DNA from: Microbacterium sp. LWH11-1.2
GTDB lineage: Bacteria > Actinomycetota > Actinomycetes > Actinomycetales > Microbacteriaceae
Reading direction: 5' to 3'
DNA: 64,000 nt
Assembly (NCBI RefSeq): GCF_038397745.1
Contig: NZ_CP151636.1
Location: forward strand, 4,030,001-4,094,000
Part shown: piece by piece, positions 1 through 7,799 of the stretch
How positions within the stretch are numbered: position 1 is the first letter of the stretch
How the letters are laid out: every line of letters begins with the position of its first letter
Notes under the pieces: model-generated
The model's database searches: none
Told to the model about the DNA's origin: nothing
Seen by the model: the letters and a program-made list of their open reading frames with translations, nothing else
Program-made: the position numbers and the translations under genes

Positions 1-200
1 ACGGGCTCGATCACCAGCTCATAGCTGCGCAGCAGTCCGGAGGCGACGCCCCAGTCGGCTCCCGACGCTCGGACCTTCTGGGCCACCTCCGCCCAGTTCG
101 CCGCCCCGATGACCGCACCGTCCAGAAGCTCCTCGACGGCATCAGCGCCCGGCTCGGCCTGCAGGAACGCCAGGACGGCTGACGCGTCGAGAACGGTCAC
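1..200 (-). CDS. VapC-like PIN-domain toxin, 3' part missing
   Basis: Partial gene; it runs off the left edge, so only the first 66 residues are visible. It opens MTVLDASAVLAFLQ, the usual PIN-domain start with the first metal-binding aspartate (residue 5), and has the E(P)GAD...E pattern that follows it. PIN toxins of this type are magnesium-dependent RNases, neutralised by the antitoxin encoded just upstream. The GTG start at 198-200 overlaps the antitoxin stop by 4 nt (GTGA), so the two are translationally coupled. The active-site residues of the C-terminal half cannot be checked here. Confidence 0.85.
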   Translation of the reverse strand, partial: MTVLDASAVLAFLQAEPGADAVEELLDGAVIGAANWAEVAQKVRASGADWGVASGLLRSYELVIEP

Positions 201-445
201 TCGATCTCGTCCTCCGCAGCCGCTGCGGACCGACGATCGGCGAGAAGCGCCGCGACGAGGTCCTTCCCGGCGAGCTGCGACCGCACCAGGGACTTGGCCT
301 GCTCCCGGGTGACCAGGATCACTCCGCCGTCCGTCTCGATCATCAGCAGCCGCGCACCCTGTTCCCAGTGCTGCCGCGCACGGAGCTCGGCGGGGACGAC
401 CAGGCGGCCCCGGTCGCCCATCGGAGCGACAAACGTGGTATCCAT
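197..445 (-). CDS. AbrB/VapB-type antitoxin
   Basis: 82-residue DNA-binding antitoxin of the AbrB/MazE/SpoVT swapped-hairpin family. Residues about 4-45 carry the fold signature (FVAPMGDRGRLVVPAELR...W..GARL), and the acidic tail is the likely toxin-wrapping segment. It sits immediately before the PIN toxin with a 4-nt overlap, the usual antitoxin-first order. Such antitoxins normally repress their own promoter. The start has no ribosome binding site but has TACTCT 6 nt upstream, suggesting a leaderless message. Confidence 0.88.
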   Translation of the reverse strand: MDTTFVAPMGDRGRLVVPAELRARQHWEQGARLLMIETDGGVILVTREQAKSLVRSQLAGKDLVAALLADRRSAAAAEDEIE

Positions 446-451
446 GAGATC

Positions 452-457
452 AGAGTA
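452..457 (-). promoter_or_regulatory. -10 box, leaderless antitoxin promoter
   Basis: TACTCT read on the minus strand, separated by exactly 6 nt from the ATG at 443-445. No Shine-Dalgarno sequence can be fitted between them. Confidence 0.55.
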
Positions 458-481
458 CCACTACGTCCTAACCGATGGGTT

Positions 482-1033
482 TCAGGAGAGCGCGCTCGCC
501 GTGGGAACCGTGTTCGCGAAGAGGTCGAGGACCGGGCAGTGCGCGTCGACGACCTGGCGGAGGTTCTCATACTGCTCGGGGCTGTCGGGGCCCGAGATGT
601 CGACCTTCACCCGGATGTCGTGGAACCCGGCACGGCCCGACTCGTCGATGCCGAAGAGCTTCCGCACGTCGAGATCCCCCTCGGCCGTGATCTCGATCTC
701 GTCGATCGTGAGACCGAGCGCCTGGGCGTAGAGCCGGTACACGACCACCTGGCACGACACCAGCGCGCCCAGCGCGTACTCGACGGGGCTCGCGGCCACG
801 TCGTCTCCGGCGAGCGCGCTCGGCTCGTCCACGAGGAACCGATGCTTGCCGGCGCGGATCTCGGTGGCGACCGACCCGATTCCTCGGCCGCTCACCCGGT
901 AGGTCAGCTGTGCGCTGCTCGCATCGGCGGCGATGCGCTCGTTCCACGCCGTTCCCGCATCGGTCAGGCGCTGTGCGCGCTCGGCCGGCGTGACATCGGA
1001 GACGGCGGTGATCTGGTCCTGGAGAAGAGTCAT
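482..1033 (-). CDS. OsmC family protein
   Basis: 183-residue OsmC/Ohr-type protein. Members are small dimeric thiol-dependent peroxidases or related enzymes for organic hydroperoxides. Visible family traits are the N-terminal strands, the region SPVEYALGALVSCQVVVYRLYA with one conserved cysteine on the central helix, and a second cysteine in VDAHCPVLDL. That pair fits the redox dyad of the family. I chose ATG at 1033 rather than an upstream in-frame ATG at 1081 because the extra 16 residues are basic and unlike the family, and because TACGGT lies exactly 6 nt before this ATG. The gene is monocistronic, and its substrate is unknown. Confidence 0.88.
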   Translation of the reverse strand: MTLLQDQITAVSDVTPAERAQRLTDAGTAWNERIAADASSAQLTYRVSGRGIGSVATEIRAGKHRFLVDEPSALAGDDVAASPVEYALGALVSCQVVVYRLYAQALGLTIDEIEITAEGDLDVRKLFGIDESGRAGFHDIRVKVDISGPDSPEQYENLRQVVDAHCPVLDLFANTVPTASALS

Positions 1034-1039
1034 GCGGCG

Positions 1040-1045
1040 ACCGTA
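1040..1045 (-). promoter_or_regulatory. -10 box, leaderless OsmC promoter
   Basis: TACGGT on the minus strand, 6 nt before the ATG at 1031-1033. No ribosome binding site. Confidence 0.5.
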
Positions 1046-1132
1046 ACCGGGGCGTCGGCGCCCGCGCACCCCCGACGTCACAGGGGTTCACGGCCCGTCA
1101 TCGACCGTCACGAAGGACGGGGGGCGACGGAC

Positions 1133-2923
1133 TCAGTCCGCGCGGCTCAGGGTCCGCAGCGTCTCGGTCTTGGCCGCCGAGGGCAGCACGAAACGGAACT
1201 CCGTGCCGACGCCCTCTTCGCTGCGCACATCCATCGTGCCGCCGTGGGCGAGGACGATGGCGCGCGTGATCGTGAGACCGAGTCCGACGCCGGGCACGGC
1301 GTTGCTCGTCGCGGTCGACGCCCGGAAGAACCGGGTGAACAGCATCCCCTGTTCGTCCTTCGGGATGCCGATGCCGGTGTCGCTCACCGACAGCTCCACT
1401 CCGCCGTCGACGGGCCGCACGCGGGCGGCGACACGACCACCGCGGGGCGTGAACTTGATCGCGTTGGAGAGCAGGTTGTCGAGCGCCTGTCCGATCCGGC
1501 CGGCATCGATGAGGATGCGGACGGGCTCGGGAGCGAGCTCAGCGGTGATCTCGATGCCCTCACGCTGCGCGTGCGGCCCCGCCGACGCCACGGCGGAGCG
1601 CACGAGCTCGCCCACGTCGACCTCCGCGCGGTCCAGCGGGAACCGCCCCGACTCGACCTGCGCCGTGAAGAGCAGATCTCCCACGAGGTTCAGCAGCCGC
1701 TGGGCATTGCGCTCGATGATGGCGACGAACTCCTGCTGCTCCTCGCTGAGCGGCTGTCCTGGATCGCTCTGGAGCAGATCGAGGAAGCCGATGATCGCGC
1801 TCAGCGGCGTCCGCAGCTCGTGCGAGATCATCCCGACGAACTCGTCCTTCATCCGCGCGACCTCGACGGCCTTGCTCTCGTCGGTCACCACGAGCAGATA
1901 CCCCTGCTGCGTGCCGGAGGCGTCGCGGTGGGGGTTCACGGTCACCCGCGCGGGAACCGAGGTCCCCGCCGACGTCACGATGTCGACGTCGTCCTCGACG
2001 TTCTGGTCGTCGTCCGCGCCGGCGAACAGCGCCCTCAGCCCCGGTGGCAGGTCGGAGTCGGCATCCACACGCTGTTCCTTCGTGCAGTCGCTCGCGAGCG
2101 CGGTCAACGACGCCTCCGCGAAGAAGCGGTCGACGCGCACGTCGTCCATCGCCTCGCTGAACGAGACGCCGAACAGCCGCTCCGCCCCCGGGTTCCAGGC
2201 GGTGATCGTGCCGTTCCGGTCGGTCGCGATCACGGCCTGCGCCGTGATCGACGACCACAGCCCCTCGTACGATTCCACCAGCGAGCGGTACTGATGCTCC
2301 TTCTCCCGCAGCTGCACGATCATCTTGACGTTGTCGGCGAGCGCCGCCGTGCGTTCGCCGACCAGCTCCTCCGCCTGCTCGGCGCGCACGCGCTGCTGAC
2401 GGGAGAGCTCGTTGATCACCGCGGCGACGGCGGCGAACACCAGCGGCCCGATGACTCCGCGCAGCCAGTCGACCGCGCTGTGCGGCGGATCGGCGAAGTA
2501 CGGCATGAGCAGGGCGATCGAGGTCAGTCCGCCGACGACGAAGACGTAGCGGATGCCGGGCGCCGCGGCGATCCAGATGACGGGCAGCAGCACGAGCGAG
2601 GAGAAGAGCGAGCTCGCCCCACCGGTGCCGGTGCGGAACAGACCGAGTCCGACGATGTCGATCAACGGGACGAGCAGGACGACCCACCCGTCGTACACCC
2701 GGCGAGCGCTCAGCACGGCCGAATGAGCGGTCGCGGCCAGCACCAGTCCGACACCGCACACCACCGCGACGAGGTGCGTGACGGGCAGATCCGGGATCCA
2801 CCAGGTCAACAGCACGGCGGCGACCGTCGCGATGAGCGTGGGGGCCTGCTTCACGAGCGGGCTGGGGTTGTCGAAGACCTGGTACCACCGGTTCTCGGCG
2901 CGGTCCAGCGGGGTCGCCCTCAT
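1133..2923 (-). CDS. Membrane PAS sensor histidine kinase
   Basis: 596 residues, last gene of the seven-gene operon that begins at 7633. N-terminal half: about six hydrophobic segments (residues 28-175) with short loops, so it senses in or near the membrane. A short coiled coil (178-215), a PAS domain (about 218-345, AVIATDRNGTITAWN...AERLFG), a HisKA dimerisation domain with phospho-acceptor His-368 in SHELRTPLS, and a HATPase_c domain (NLLSNAIKFTP, DTGIGIP, GVGLGLTI) follow. ATG at 2923 overlaps the receiver gene stop (ATGA). The likely partners are the stand-alone receiver just upstream and/or the receiver fused to the deacetylase at the head of the operon. The signal is unknown. Confidence 0.93.
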   Translation of the reverse strand: MRATPLDRAENRWYQVFDNPSPLVKQAPTLIATVAAVLLTWWIPDLPVTHLVAVVCGVGLVLAATAHSAVLSARRVYDGWVVLLVPLIDIVGLGLFRTGTGGASSLFSSLVLLPVIWIAAAPGIRYVFVVGGLTSIALLMPYFADPPHSAVDWLRGVIGPLVFAAVAAVINELSRQQRVRAEQAEELVGERTAALADNVKMIVQLREKEHQYRSLVESYEGLWSSITAQAVIATDRNGTITAWNPGAERLFGVSFSEAMDDVRVDRFFAEASLTALASDCTKEQRVDADSDLPPGLRALFAGADDDQNVEDDVDIVTSAGTSVPARVTVNPHRDASGTQQGYLLVVTDESKAVEVARMKDEFVGMISHELRTPLSAIIGFLDLLQSDPGQPLSEEQQEFVAIIERNAQRLLNLVGDLLFTAQVESGRFPLDRAEVDVGELVRSAVASAGPHAQREGIEITAELAPEPVRILIDAGRIGQALDNLLSNAIKFTPRGGRVAARVRPVDGGVELSVSDTGIGIPKDEQGMLFTRFFRASTATSNAVPGVGLGLTITRAIVLAHGGTMDVRSEEGVGTEFRFVLPSAAKTETLRTLSRAD

Positions 2924-3267
2924 CGTGTCACCCGCTCGACGATGCCGCGCAGATCCGCACCGGTGATCGGCTTGGGCAGCGCCGCATCCGCCGGCGGATA
3001 GTCCGCGGCGTCGAGGACCGAGCTGATCACGAGGAAGCACTCCGGGAAGCGCTCCTGGACGCGTCGCGCGCACTCCTGACCGGAGATCCCCGGAAGCAGC
3101 AGGTCGATCACCGCCAGGACGGGATCGATCTCGTCGAACGCGGCGATCGCGGATTCGGCGTCGTAGGCGACGAAGGCGTCGAACCCCTCGCGGTCGAGGT
3201 AGCGACGCAGAAGGGCAGCCTGATCGACGGTGTCCTCGACGACGAGGGCCAGCGGCCTCCCGCTCAT
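2920..3267 (-). CDS. Stand-alone receiver (CheY-like) protein
   Basis: 115 residues, essentially only a REC domain: acidic pair E11-D12, phospho-acceptor Asp-55 in AVIDLLLPG, and the LPKP lysine motif near residue 98. There is no DNA-binding or enzymatic output domain, so it either acts by protein-protein contact or is an intermediate in a phosphorelay. It overlaps the kinase gene by 4 nt downstream and the 47-residue membrane protein gene by 4 nt upstream. Given the receiver fused to the PIG-L enzyme in the same operon, a relay from the kinase to two receivers is plausible but unproven. Confidence 0.9.
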   Translation of the reverse strand: MSGRPLALVVEDTVDQAALLRRYLDREGFDAFVAYDAESAIAAFDEIDPVLAVIDLLLPGISGQECARRVQERFPECFLVISSVLDAADYPPADAALPKPITGADLRGIVERVTR

Positions 3268-3407
3268 CGGAGGAGCAGCTCTCGCACGATGACGATCACG
3301 GCGACGACGGCCAGTGAGAGGAGCGCCTGTGGGACGAGTCGGCGCTCCCGACGTTCATCCGCGGCGATCTCCTCCACCTCGGAACCCTGCGGCGGCGCAT
3401 CCGTCAT
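3264..3407 (-). CDS. 47-residue single-span membrane protein
   Basis: Short gene, easily missed. It starts ATG at 3405-3407, overlapping the glycosyltransferase stop (ATGA), and its stop overlaps the receiver start (ATGA). The product begins MTDAPPQGSEVEEIAADERR, then has a basic patch and one hydrophobic helix (about residues 27-42, rich in L, A and V) ending RELLLR. The acidic/basic cytoplasmic stretch before the helix suggests N-in topology. Both junctions are 4-nt overlaps and the reading frame is open, so I regard it as real. It could anchor or regulate the neighbouring glycosyltransferase or tether the soluble receiver. No family is recognised. Confidence 0.7.
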   Translation of the reverse strand: MTDAPPQGSEVEEIAADERRERRLVPQALLSLAVVAVIVIVRELLLR

Positions 3408-4891
3408 GAGACGACCCGTCCGATCTTCTCGGTCTTTATCCACGAGGCGTCAGCACGACGCCACTCCTTGATGTACGAATCCACGGTGATCGCGCACAGC
3501 AGCGAACCGTATCCACAGATGTAGACGAGCAGTCCGGCGAAGAACCGGCCGCCCGGAAGCGGCTCGACCGCGCGGGCGAGCCAGATCCCCAGCATCGAGA
3601 TCGGCCCCCAGAGGTAGAAGATCACGGCCCAGGCGAAGCGGCTCTCGTCGGTCAGGGCGAGACCGACCTGCGCGAGCCCCTCCTCGAACAGCCAGGGGAA
3701 CAGTGCGAGCGCCATGAGGATCAGCGCGCCGAGCCCGGGGAACATGACCGCCTCGCGCCACGACTGCCTGCCGATACGGGGATCCAGCTGCACGGCGTAG
3801 AGCATCGAGAAGAGGTAGACGCACGCCGCGGAGATCCACATGAAGCGGAACACGAACTCCGCGATGTCGCTGTGCAGAAGGAGGAGTATCAGCAGGGCCG
3901 ACGCCGCCAGGAGCATGAAGGCGGGAAGGAGCAGGATGACGAACCACGCGAGCCCGAAGGTGAAGCTGCCGAGGTTGTGGGTGCGGCTCGGCCGGAACCA
4001 GAGCTTCCGATAGATCGACGTCAGTTGCACGTTGCCACGGGCCCACCGGAGCCGCTGCTTCCAGAGGCTGTCGACCGTGCGAGGCTCCTCCGCGAGGACG
4101 ACGGCGTGTGGCTCGAACACCATGCGCCGTCCCTTGAGCTGGCCCTCGAAGGTCGTCATCGTGTCCTCGGCGAGGGTCCCGGTCGGGATGCGCCCGCCGA
4201 TCGCCTCGAGGTTCGCCCGGGAGTGCAGCTGCGCCCCGCCGGCGAGGCACGCGATCGCGCCGCCGACGTTCTGCACCCGTCGGGCGGAGAGCTGGCCGAT
4301 CACGTACTCGATGGCGATGAAGCGCGTGAGGTAGTTGCGGTCCCGACTCCCCTCGGCGATGTACGCGGTGACGGCCCCGACCTTCTCATCGGCCAGGTGC
4401 CGACTGAGCTTGCGCAGCGAGTCCCTGGCGAAGATGACGTCGGCGTCCATGATGAGCACCGCCTCGGTCCAGGCGTCCGCGAGGACGACGTCGAGTCCGT
4501 GGTTGAGGGTGTGCGCCTTGCCCTCGCCGCCCTTGTCGCGACGCAGGTGCACGACGCGACCGGGATGCGCCGCCGCCATGGCCGTGACGATCTCGGGGGT
4601 GTCGTCGGTCGAGGCGTCGTCGACGACGAAGATCCGCAGGCGCTCCGGGGCGTACTCGAGCTGCAGCAGCCGTTCGATCGCCGGCCCGATGACGAGCCCT
4701 TCGTTCCAGGCGGGGATCACGACGGCGATGTTCGGGTGGTACGGCGCCGCCTTGGCGTAGTGGTTGCGGAACGCGTGCAGCGGCAGCGTGAGGAACTGCA
4801 GCGCGGTGTTGATCACGGGCAGGGTGCCCACCAGCACGCATAGCACCAGGAACACGACGAGCGTCGCCTCGGGCCAGGTGAGCTCCGCCAT
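3404..4891 (-). CDS. Membrane glycosyltransferase, GT2 family (processive type)
   Basis: 495 residues. Two N-terminal hydrophobic segments are followed by a cytoplasmic GT-A domain and four C-terminal membrane spans, the build of cellulose/chitin/hyaluronan synthase-like enzymes. Motifs in order: VVIPAWNEG (57-65), Asp-91/92 in VVDDASTDD, the DAD metal site at 149-151, ED at 242-243 and QRLRW at 279-283. The QxxRW box is typical of processive inverting transferases. The sugar donor cannot be read from sequence; N-acetylglucosamine would fit the deacetylase at the head of the operon. ATG at 4891 shares one nucleotide with the PHP gene stop. No PilZ domain is present. Confidence 0.92.
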   Translation of the reverse strand: MAELTWPEATLVVFLVLCVLVGTLPVINTALQFLTLPLHAFRNHYAKAAPYHPNIAVVIPAWNEGLVIGPAIERLLQLEYAPERLRIFVVDDASTDDTPEIVTAMAAAHPGRVVHLRRDKGGEGKAHTLNHGLDVVLADAWTEAVLIMDADVIFARDSLRKLSRHLADEKVGAVTAYIAEGSRDRNYLTRFIAIEYVIGQLSARRVQNVGGAIACLAGGAQLHSRANLEAIGGRIPTGTLAEDTMTTFEGQLKGRRMVFEPHAVVLAEEPRTVDSLWKQRLRWARGNVQLTSIYRKLWFRPSRTHNLGSFTFGLAWFVILLLPAFMLLAASALLILLLLHSDIAEFVFRFMWISAACVYLFSMLYAVQLDPRIGRQSWREAVMFPGLGALILMALALFPWLFEEGLAQVGLALTDESRFAWAVIFYLWGPISMLGIWLARAVEPLPGGRFFAGLLVYICGYGSLLCAITVDSYIKEWRRADASWIKTEKIGRVVS

Positions 4892-5604
4892 CAGGCGTCG
4901 CCCTCCGCGTCGAGGAGCTCGAGGACCCGTGAGTAGCGTCCGACGTCCGTTGCGACGTGGCTGTCGGTGGACGCCACGATCCGCGCTCCCGATCGGCGCA
5001 GCGCGGCGAGCGAGCGGATGCCGGGGCACCCCCACTTCTCGTTCACCTCGACGAGCGTGTCGGTGGCGGCGGCGGCGCGCGCCCACGCGTCGGTGCGCTC
5101 GTCGCCGAGGTCGTCCTCGGACAGGCCGATCTTCGGCAGGATCGAGAAGCAGTGCGCGAGCTGGTTCCCCGGGTGCCGCTGCATCGAGGCGATCAGCGCC
5201 GCGACGAGCTGGTCCAGGACATCGTCGGTCGCCCAGCCGTCCGCGATCCGCTCACGCACGGCGGTCGGCCCGAGCGGCCCGTCGATTCCGGGGAACTGGT
5301 GGTCGGCGATGAGGATGCGGTCGATGCCTACGGGAAGAGCGGGGATGTCGAGCGTGCCCGCTGCATCGAGGATCTTCGCCTCGACGCCGGTGAGGATCTC
5401 GAGGCCGCCGGGCACGGACAGCTCCCGGACGGCGGCGAGGTACTCGGGCACCCAGGTGGTGCTCTGTCGCACGTGATCCACGAGGCGCACCGTGCTCAGC
5501 CCCGCGGCCGCAGCCGCGGCGACGTTCTCGGCGAGCGTCGACACGGCGTCGTCGGAGAACGTCGAGTGGACATGGTGATCCCCGCGCAGAGCGGCGTGGC
5601 TCAC
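4891..5604 (-). CDS. PHP-domain metal-dependent hydrolase
   Basis: 237 residues of the polymerase-and-histidinol-phosphatase fold, a trinuclear-metal phosphoesterase. Expected ligands are visible in order: HVH at residues 11-13, Glu in TGVEAKI, His in IADHQF, His in LAHCFS, Glu in EVNEKW, and the closing DSH in ASTDSHVA. GTG at 5602-5604 overlaps the ATP-grasp stop (GTGA); the reading frame upstream of this point belongs to the other gene. The substrate is unknown; a phosphorylated sugar or inositol is a reasonable guess from its place between a ligase and a glycosyltransferase. It could also be histidinol-phosphatase-like, but no his genes are nearby. Confidence 0.88.
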   Translation of the reverse strand: MSHAALRGDHHVHSTFSDDAVSTLAENVAAAAAAGLSTVRLVDHVRQSTTWVPEYLAAVRELSVPGGLEILTGVEAKILDAAGTLDIPALPVGIDRILIADHQFPGIDGPLGPTAVRERIADGWATDDVLDQLVAALIASMQRHPGNQLAHCFSILPKIGLSEDDLGDERTDAWARAAAATDTLVEVNEKWGCPGIRSLAALRRSGARIVASTDSHVATDVGRYSRVLELLDAEGDA

Positions 5605-6590
5605 AACTCCTCCTGGTGCCCCGCGTGGGCGGAGACGAGCAGGTCGTCGACCTCGACGATCACATCCTCGAGGAAGCGCACCGAGGCGACCTCCCGGAAC
5701 GGGACCCGCGTCGGGAGCTCGATGCCGAGGAAAAGATCGGCGACGAGCGAGGGGATGTCGACACCCGCGGCGATCGTCAGCGGGAGCGCTCCGGGGAAGC
5801 GCGGATTGACCTCGAGCAGCACGGCGCGGCCGGTGCGATCCCGACGCAGCTGCACGTTCGCGACGCCGACGAGGCCGATCGCCCTGGCGATGGACGCGGC
5901 CGTGTCCTCGAGCTCCGGGTCGCGGACAGTCTGCCCCGCGATCGCCACACCCGAGTCGACCCTGGCGCGCGTCCGCGGGACAGCGGCGACGACGTTCCCC
6001 GCCGCGTCCGCCATGACGTCGACCGAGTACTCCTCCCCCGGGAGGAAGTCCTGCACGATGAGTCCCTCGTCGGTCGGCAGCGCCTCCAGCGCGGCACGAT
6101 CGGGCACGAGCCGGATGCCGCGGCTGCCGGCGCCCTGGCGCGGCTTCGCGAAGACCGGGAACTCCCAGTCGACCTCCTCGGCATCGGGCCCTGCGAGGAC
6201 CGTACGCGGGGTGCGGCCCGTCGCGGCGCAGCGCTCGGCGAGGGCCAGCTTGTCGAGCGCGGTGTTCAGGGTGTCGGCCGAGGGCGCGGCGAGCACGGCC
6301 GGTGCCAGCTCTCCCCGACGGTCGGCCAGCGCGATGAGCTCCACGTCGACCGTCGAGATGACGAGATCGAGCGCATCCTCGGCGACCATCCGTGCGATCG
6401 CGGGAACGAAGTCCTCGTCGCGACCCGGAGGGACGAGGCGGCGCTGCGCCGGCGGGACCAGGTAGATCCCGCTCGCCCAGCCGTCCATGTCGGCGGCGAA
6501 CACGGTCAGGTCGGAGCGGCGGAGGAGCGAGCGGATGACGGCCACCCCGGCCGGACCCCCCGCACCCGTCACCAGCACGCGCTTCGTCAT
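5601..6590 (-). CDS. ATP-grasp carboxylate-amine ligase, carbamoyl-phosphate-synthase-like
   Basis: 329 residues. N-terminal Rossmann-like region (VLVTGAGGPAGVAVIRSL), then an ATP-grasp domain: ATP-binding lysine in FAKPRQGAGSRG, the hinge segment VQDFLPGEEYSVDV, and the metal-binding motif LLEVNPRFPGALPL. The fold activates a carboxylate as acyl-phosphate and joins it to an amine. The C-terminal part (EVASVRFLEDVIVEVDD) resembles the tail of CarB-like ligases in cell-wall and natural-product clusters. Start ATG at 6590 shares one nucleotide with the stop of the REC-PIG-L gene. If the PIG-L enzyme exposes an amino sugar, this ligase could acylate it; that is inference. Confidence 0.9.
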   Translation of the reverse strand: MTKRVLVTGAGGPAGVAVIRSLLRRSDLTVFAADMDGWASGIYLVPPAQRRLVPPGRDEDFVPAIARMVAEDALDLVISTVDVELIALADRRGELAPAVLAAPSADTLNTALDKLALAERCAATGRTPRTVLAGPDAEEVDWEFPVFAKPRQGAGSRGIRLVPDRAALEALPTDEGLIVQDFLPGEEYSVDVMADAAGNVVAAVPRTRARVDSGVAIAGQTVRDPELEDTAASIARAIGLVGVANVQLRRDRTGRAVLLEVNPRFPGALPLTIAAGVDIPSLVADLFLGIELPTRVPFREVASVRFLEDVIVEVDDLLVSAHAGHQEEL

Positions 6591-7633
6591 CAGCTCTCTC
6601 TTCTCGTGAGTTCATGGGCGCCGACGAACTCCGCCGTCTCGCGCACCACCTCGAGGGGCTCCACGGCCTTGCCGCCGCCGAACCGCGACCAGTAGCGCGC
6701 CGTCGCGGTGACGAACTCGGGTTCGAGGTAGTCGCGGCTGGCGGTCTGCGACTGGAAGCGCTCGAGGAGTCGCAGCTTCTGATCGAGGTACTGGTCGATG
6801 CGCACGAACCGCGTCGGACGGAAGTCGATCGTGGCCGACGGGCTCTGGTAGCACGCCACGGTGCCGACGCGTCGGGTGGCGACGATGGTCGCCTCGCTCA
6901 CGGCTCGGTGATCCTGGTGCCGATCGTGAGCGGAGTGCGTGTAGACGATGGTCGGCGTGATCTCCTGCACGACCTCCTCGATGAGGCGCACCGTCGTCCC
7001 GCCCCCGGAGATCTCGGTGTCCACCAGATCCTTGACGAAGAGCCGCGCGCCCAGCATGTCGGCGGCCGCGAGGGACTCGCTCTGCCTGCTGTCGGCGTCG
7101 CCGCCGCGGGCACCGCGCGAGAGGGTGAGGATCGTGATGGCGTCCCCGGCGTGCGCGTGGGCTGCGAGCAGCCCTCCGACGCCGATCTCGACGTCGTCCG
7201 GATGCGCGCCGATGGCCAGCACGGTCTCCTTCGGCCGGGCTTCCTCACGGCGACGTCGGCCTTCGGCGGCGAGCCGTGTGACGACCTCGATCAGGCGGGC
7301 GTTGTCGAGCGGCTTGGTGAGGAACTCGTCGGCCTGCGCGCGCAGGGCCGACACCGCGTACTCCACCGAGACATGCGCCGTCATCACGATCACGGGGACG
7401 TTCGGGCTCGTGCGCCGCAGCTCCGCGAGCAGCTCCAGACCGCTCAGCCCCGGCATCTCGATGTCGGTGACGACGACGTCGGGGCGCACCTCCGCCATCC
7501 GCTCGATCGCGACGCGGCCGTCCTGCGCGATGTCGACGATGCAGCCCGCGCGCCGCTCGAGCACCGTCTTCACGAGCAGAGCGACGTCGGGGTCGTCATC
7601 GACGACGAGGACGCGCGGAGCTTCGTCAACCAT
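6590..7633 (-). CDS. Response regulator fused to a PIG-L/LmbE deacetylase
   Basis: 347 residues. Residues 5-122 form a complete receiver domain: acidic triad D12-D14, phospho-acceptor Asp-57 in VTDIEMPG, Thr-85 and Lys-107 in LTKP. After a charged linker (about 123-136) comes a PIG-L/LmbE zinc deacetylase domain with AHPDDVE (metal ligands His-144 and Asp-147) and HQDH at 239-242 for the third ligand. PIG-L enzymes remove N-acetyl groups from GlcNAc conjugates (for example MshB in mycothiol synthesis). The reading frame is continuous, so this is a true fusion, implying phosphorylation control of a deacetylase. First gene of the operon, with AAGGAG about 10 nt before ATG. Confidence 0.93.
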   Translation of the reverse strand: MVDEAPRVLVVDDDPDVALLVKTVLERRAGCIVDIAQDGRVAIERMAEVRPDVVVTDIEMPGLSGLELLAELRRTSPNVPVIVMTAHVSVEYAVSALRAQADEFLTKPLDNARLIEVVTRLAAEGRRRREEARPKETVLAIGAHPDDVEIGVGGLLAAHAHAGDAITILTLSRGARGGDADSRQSESLAAADMLGARLFVKDLVDTEISGGGTTVRLIEEVVQEITPTIVYTHSAHDRHQDHRAVSEATIVATRRVGTVACYQSPSATIDFRPTRFVRIDQYLDQKLRLLERFQSQTASRDYLEPEFVTATARYWSRFGGGKAVEPLEVVRETAEFVGAHELTRRES

Positions 7634-7799
7634 AGAGCGGCTCTCCTTGGGGAGGATCCCTGCCGATGCGAAGATCGGCGTCGCGGTCTCGGTGCCCTAC
7701 CACCGGGTCCGCGGGGAAAGTCGAGCGGGGTACGTCGATTCTGGCATAGGCGCCAGCGCCGCTGCGCAGCGCCGGATCGCGGTGCGGCGCGCTCCCGTG
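7634..7799. promoter_or_regulatory. Control region of the REC-PIG-L operon
   Basis: 166 nt with no gene. It holds the ribosome binding site AAGGAG just before the ATG at 7633 and a small hairpin (GCCGAT, 6-nt loop, ATCGGC) in the presumed leader near 7660-7680. I cannot place the -35/-10 boxes with confidence. The leader looks longer than those of the leaderless genes elsewhere in the window. Confidence 0.45.

Noticed and set aside
368..3001. Very long open frame on the plus strand opposite the kinase and receiver genes
   Set aside because: It is the antisense shadow of GC-rich genes: composition is Arg/Asp/Val/His-rich without domain signals, and the opposite strand carries clear HisKA/HATPase motifs.
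6590..7633. REC-PIG-L fusion as a possible frameshift or assembly artefact
   Set aside because: The frame is continuous, both domains are complete, the linker is charged and there is no internal start with a ribosome binding site at the boundary, so a genuine fusion is more likely.
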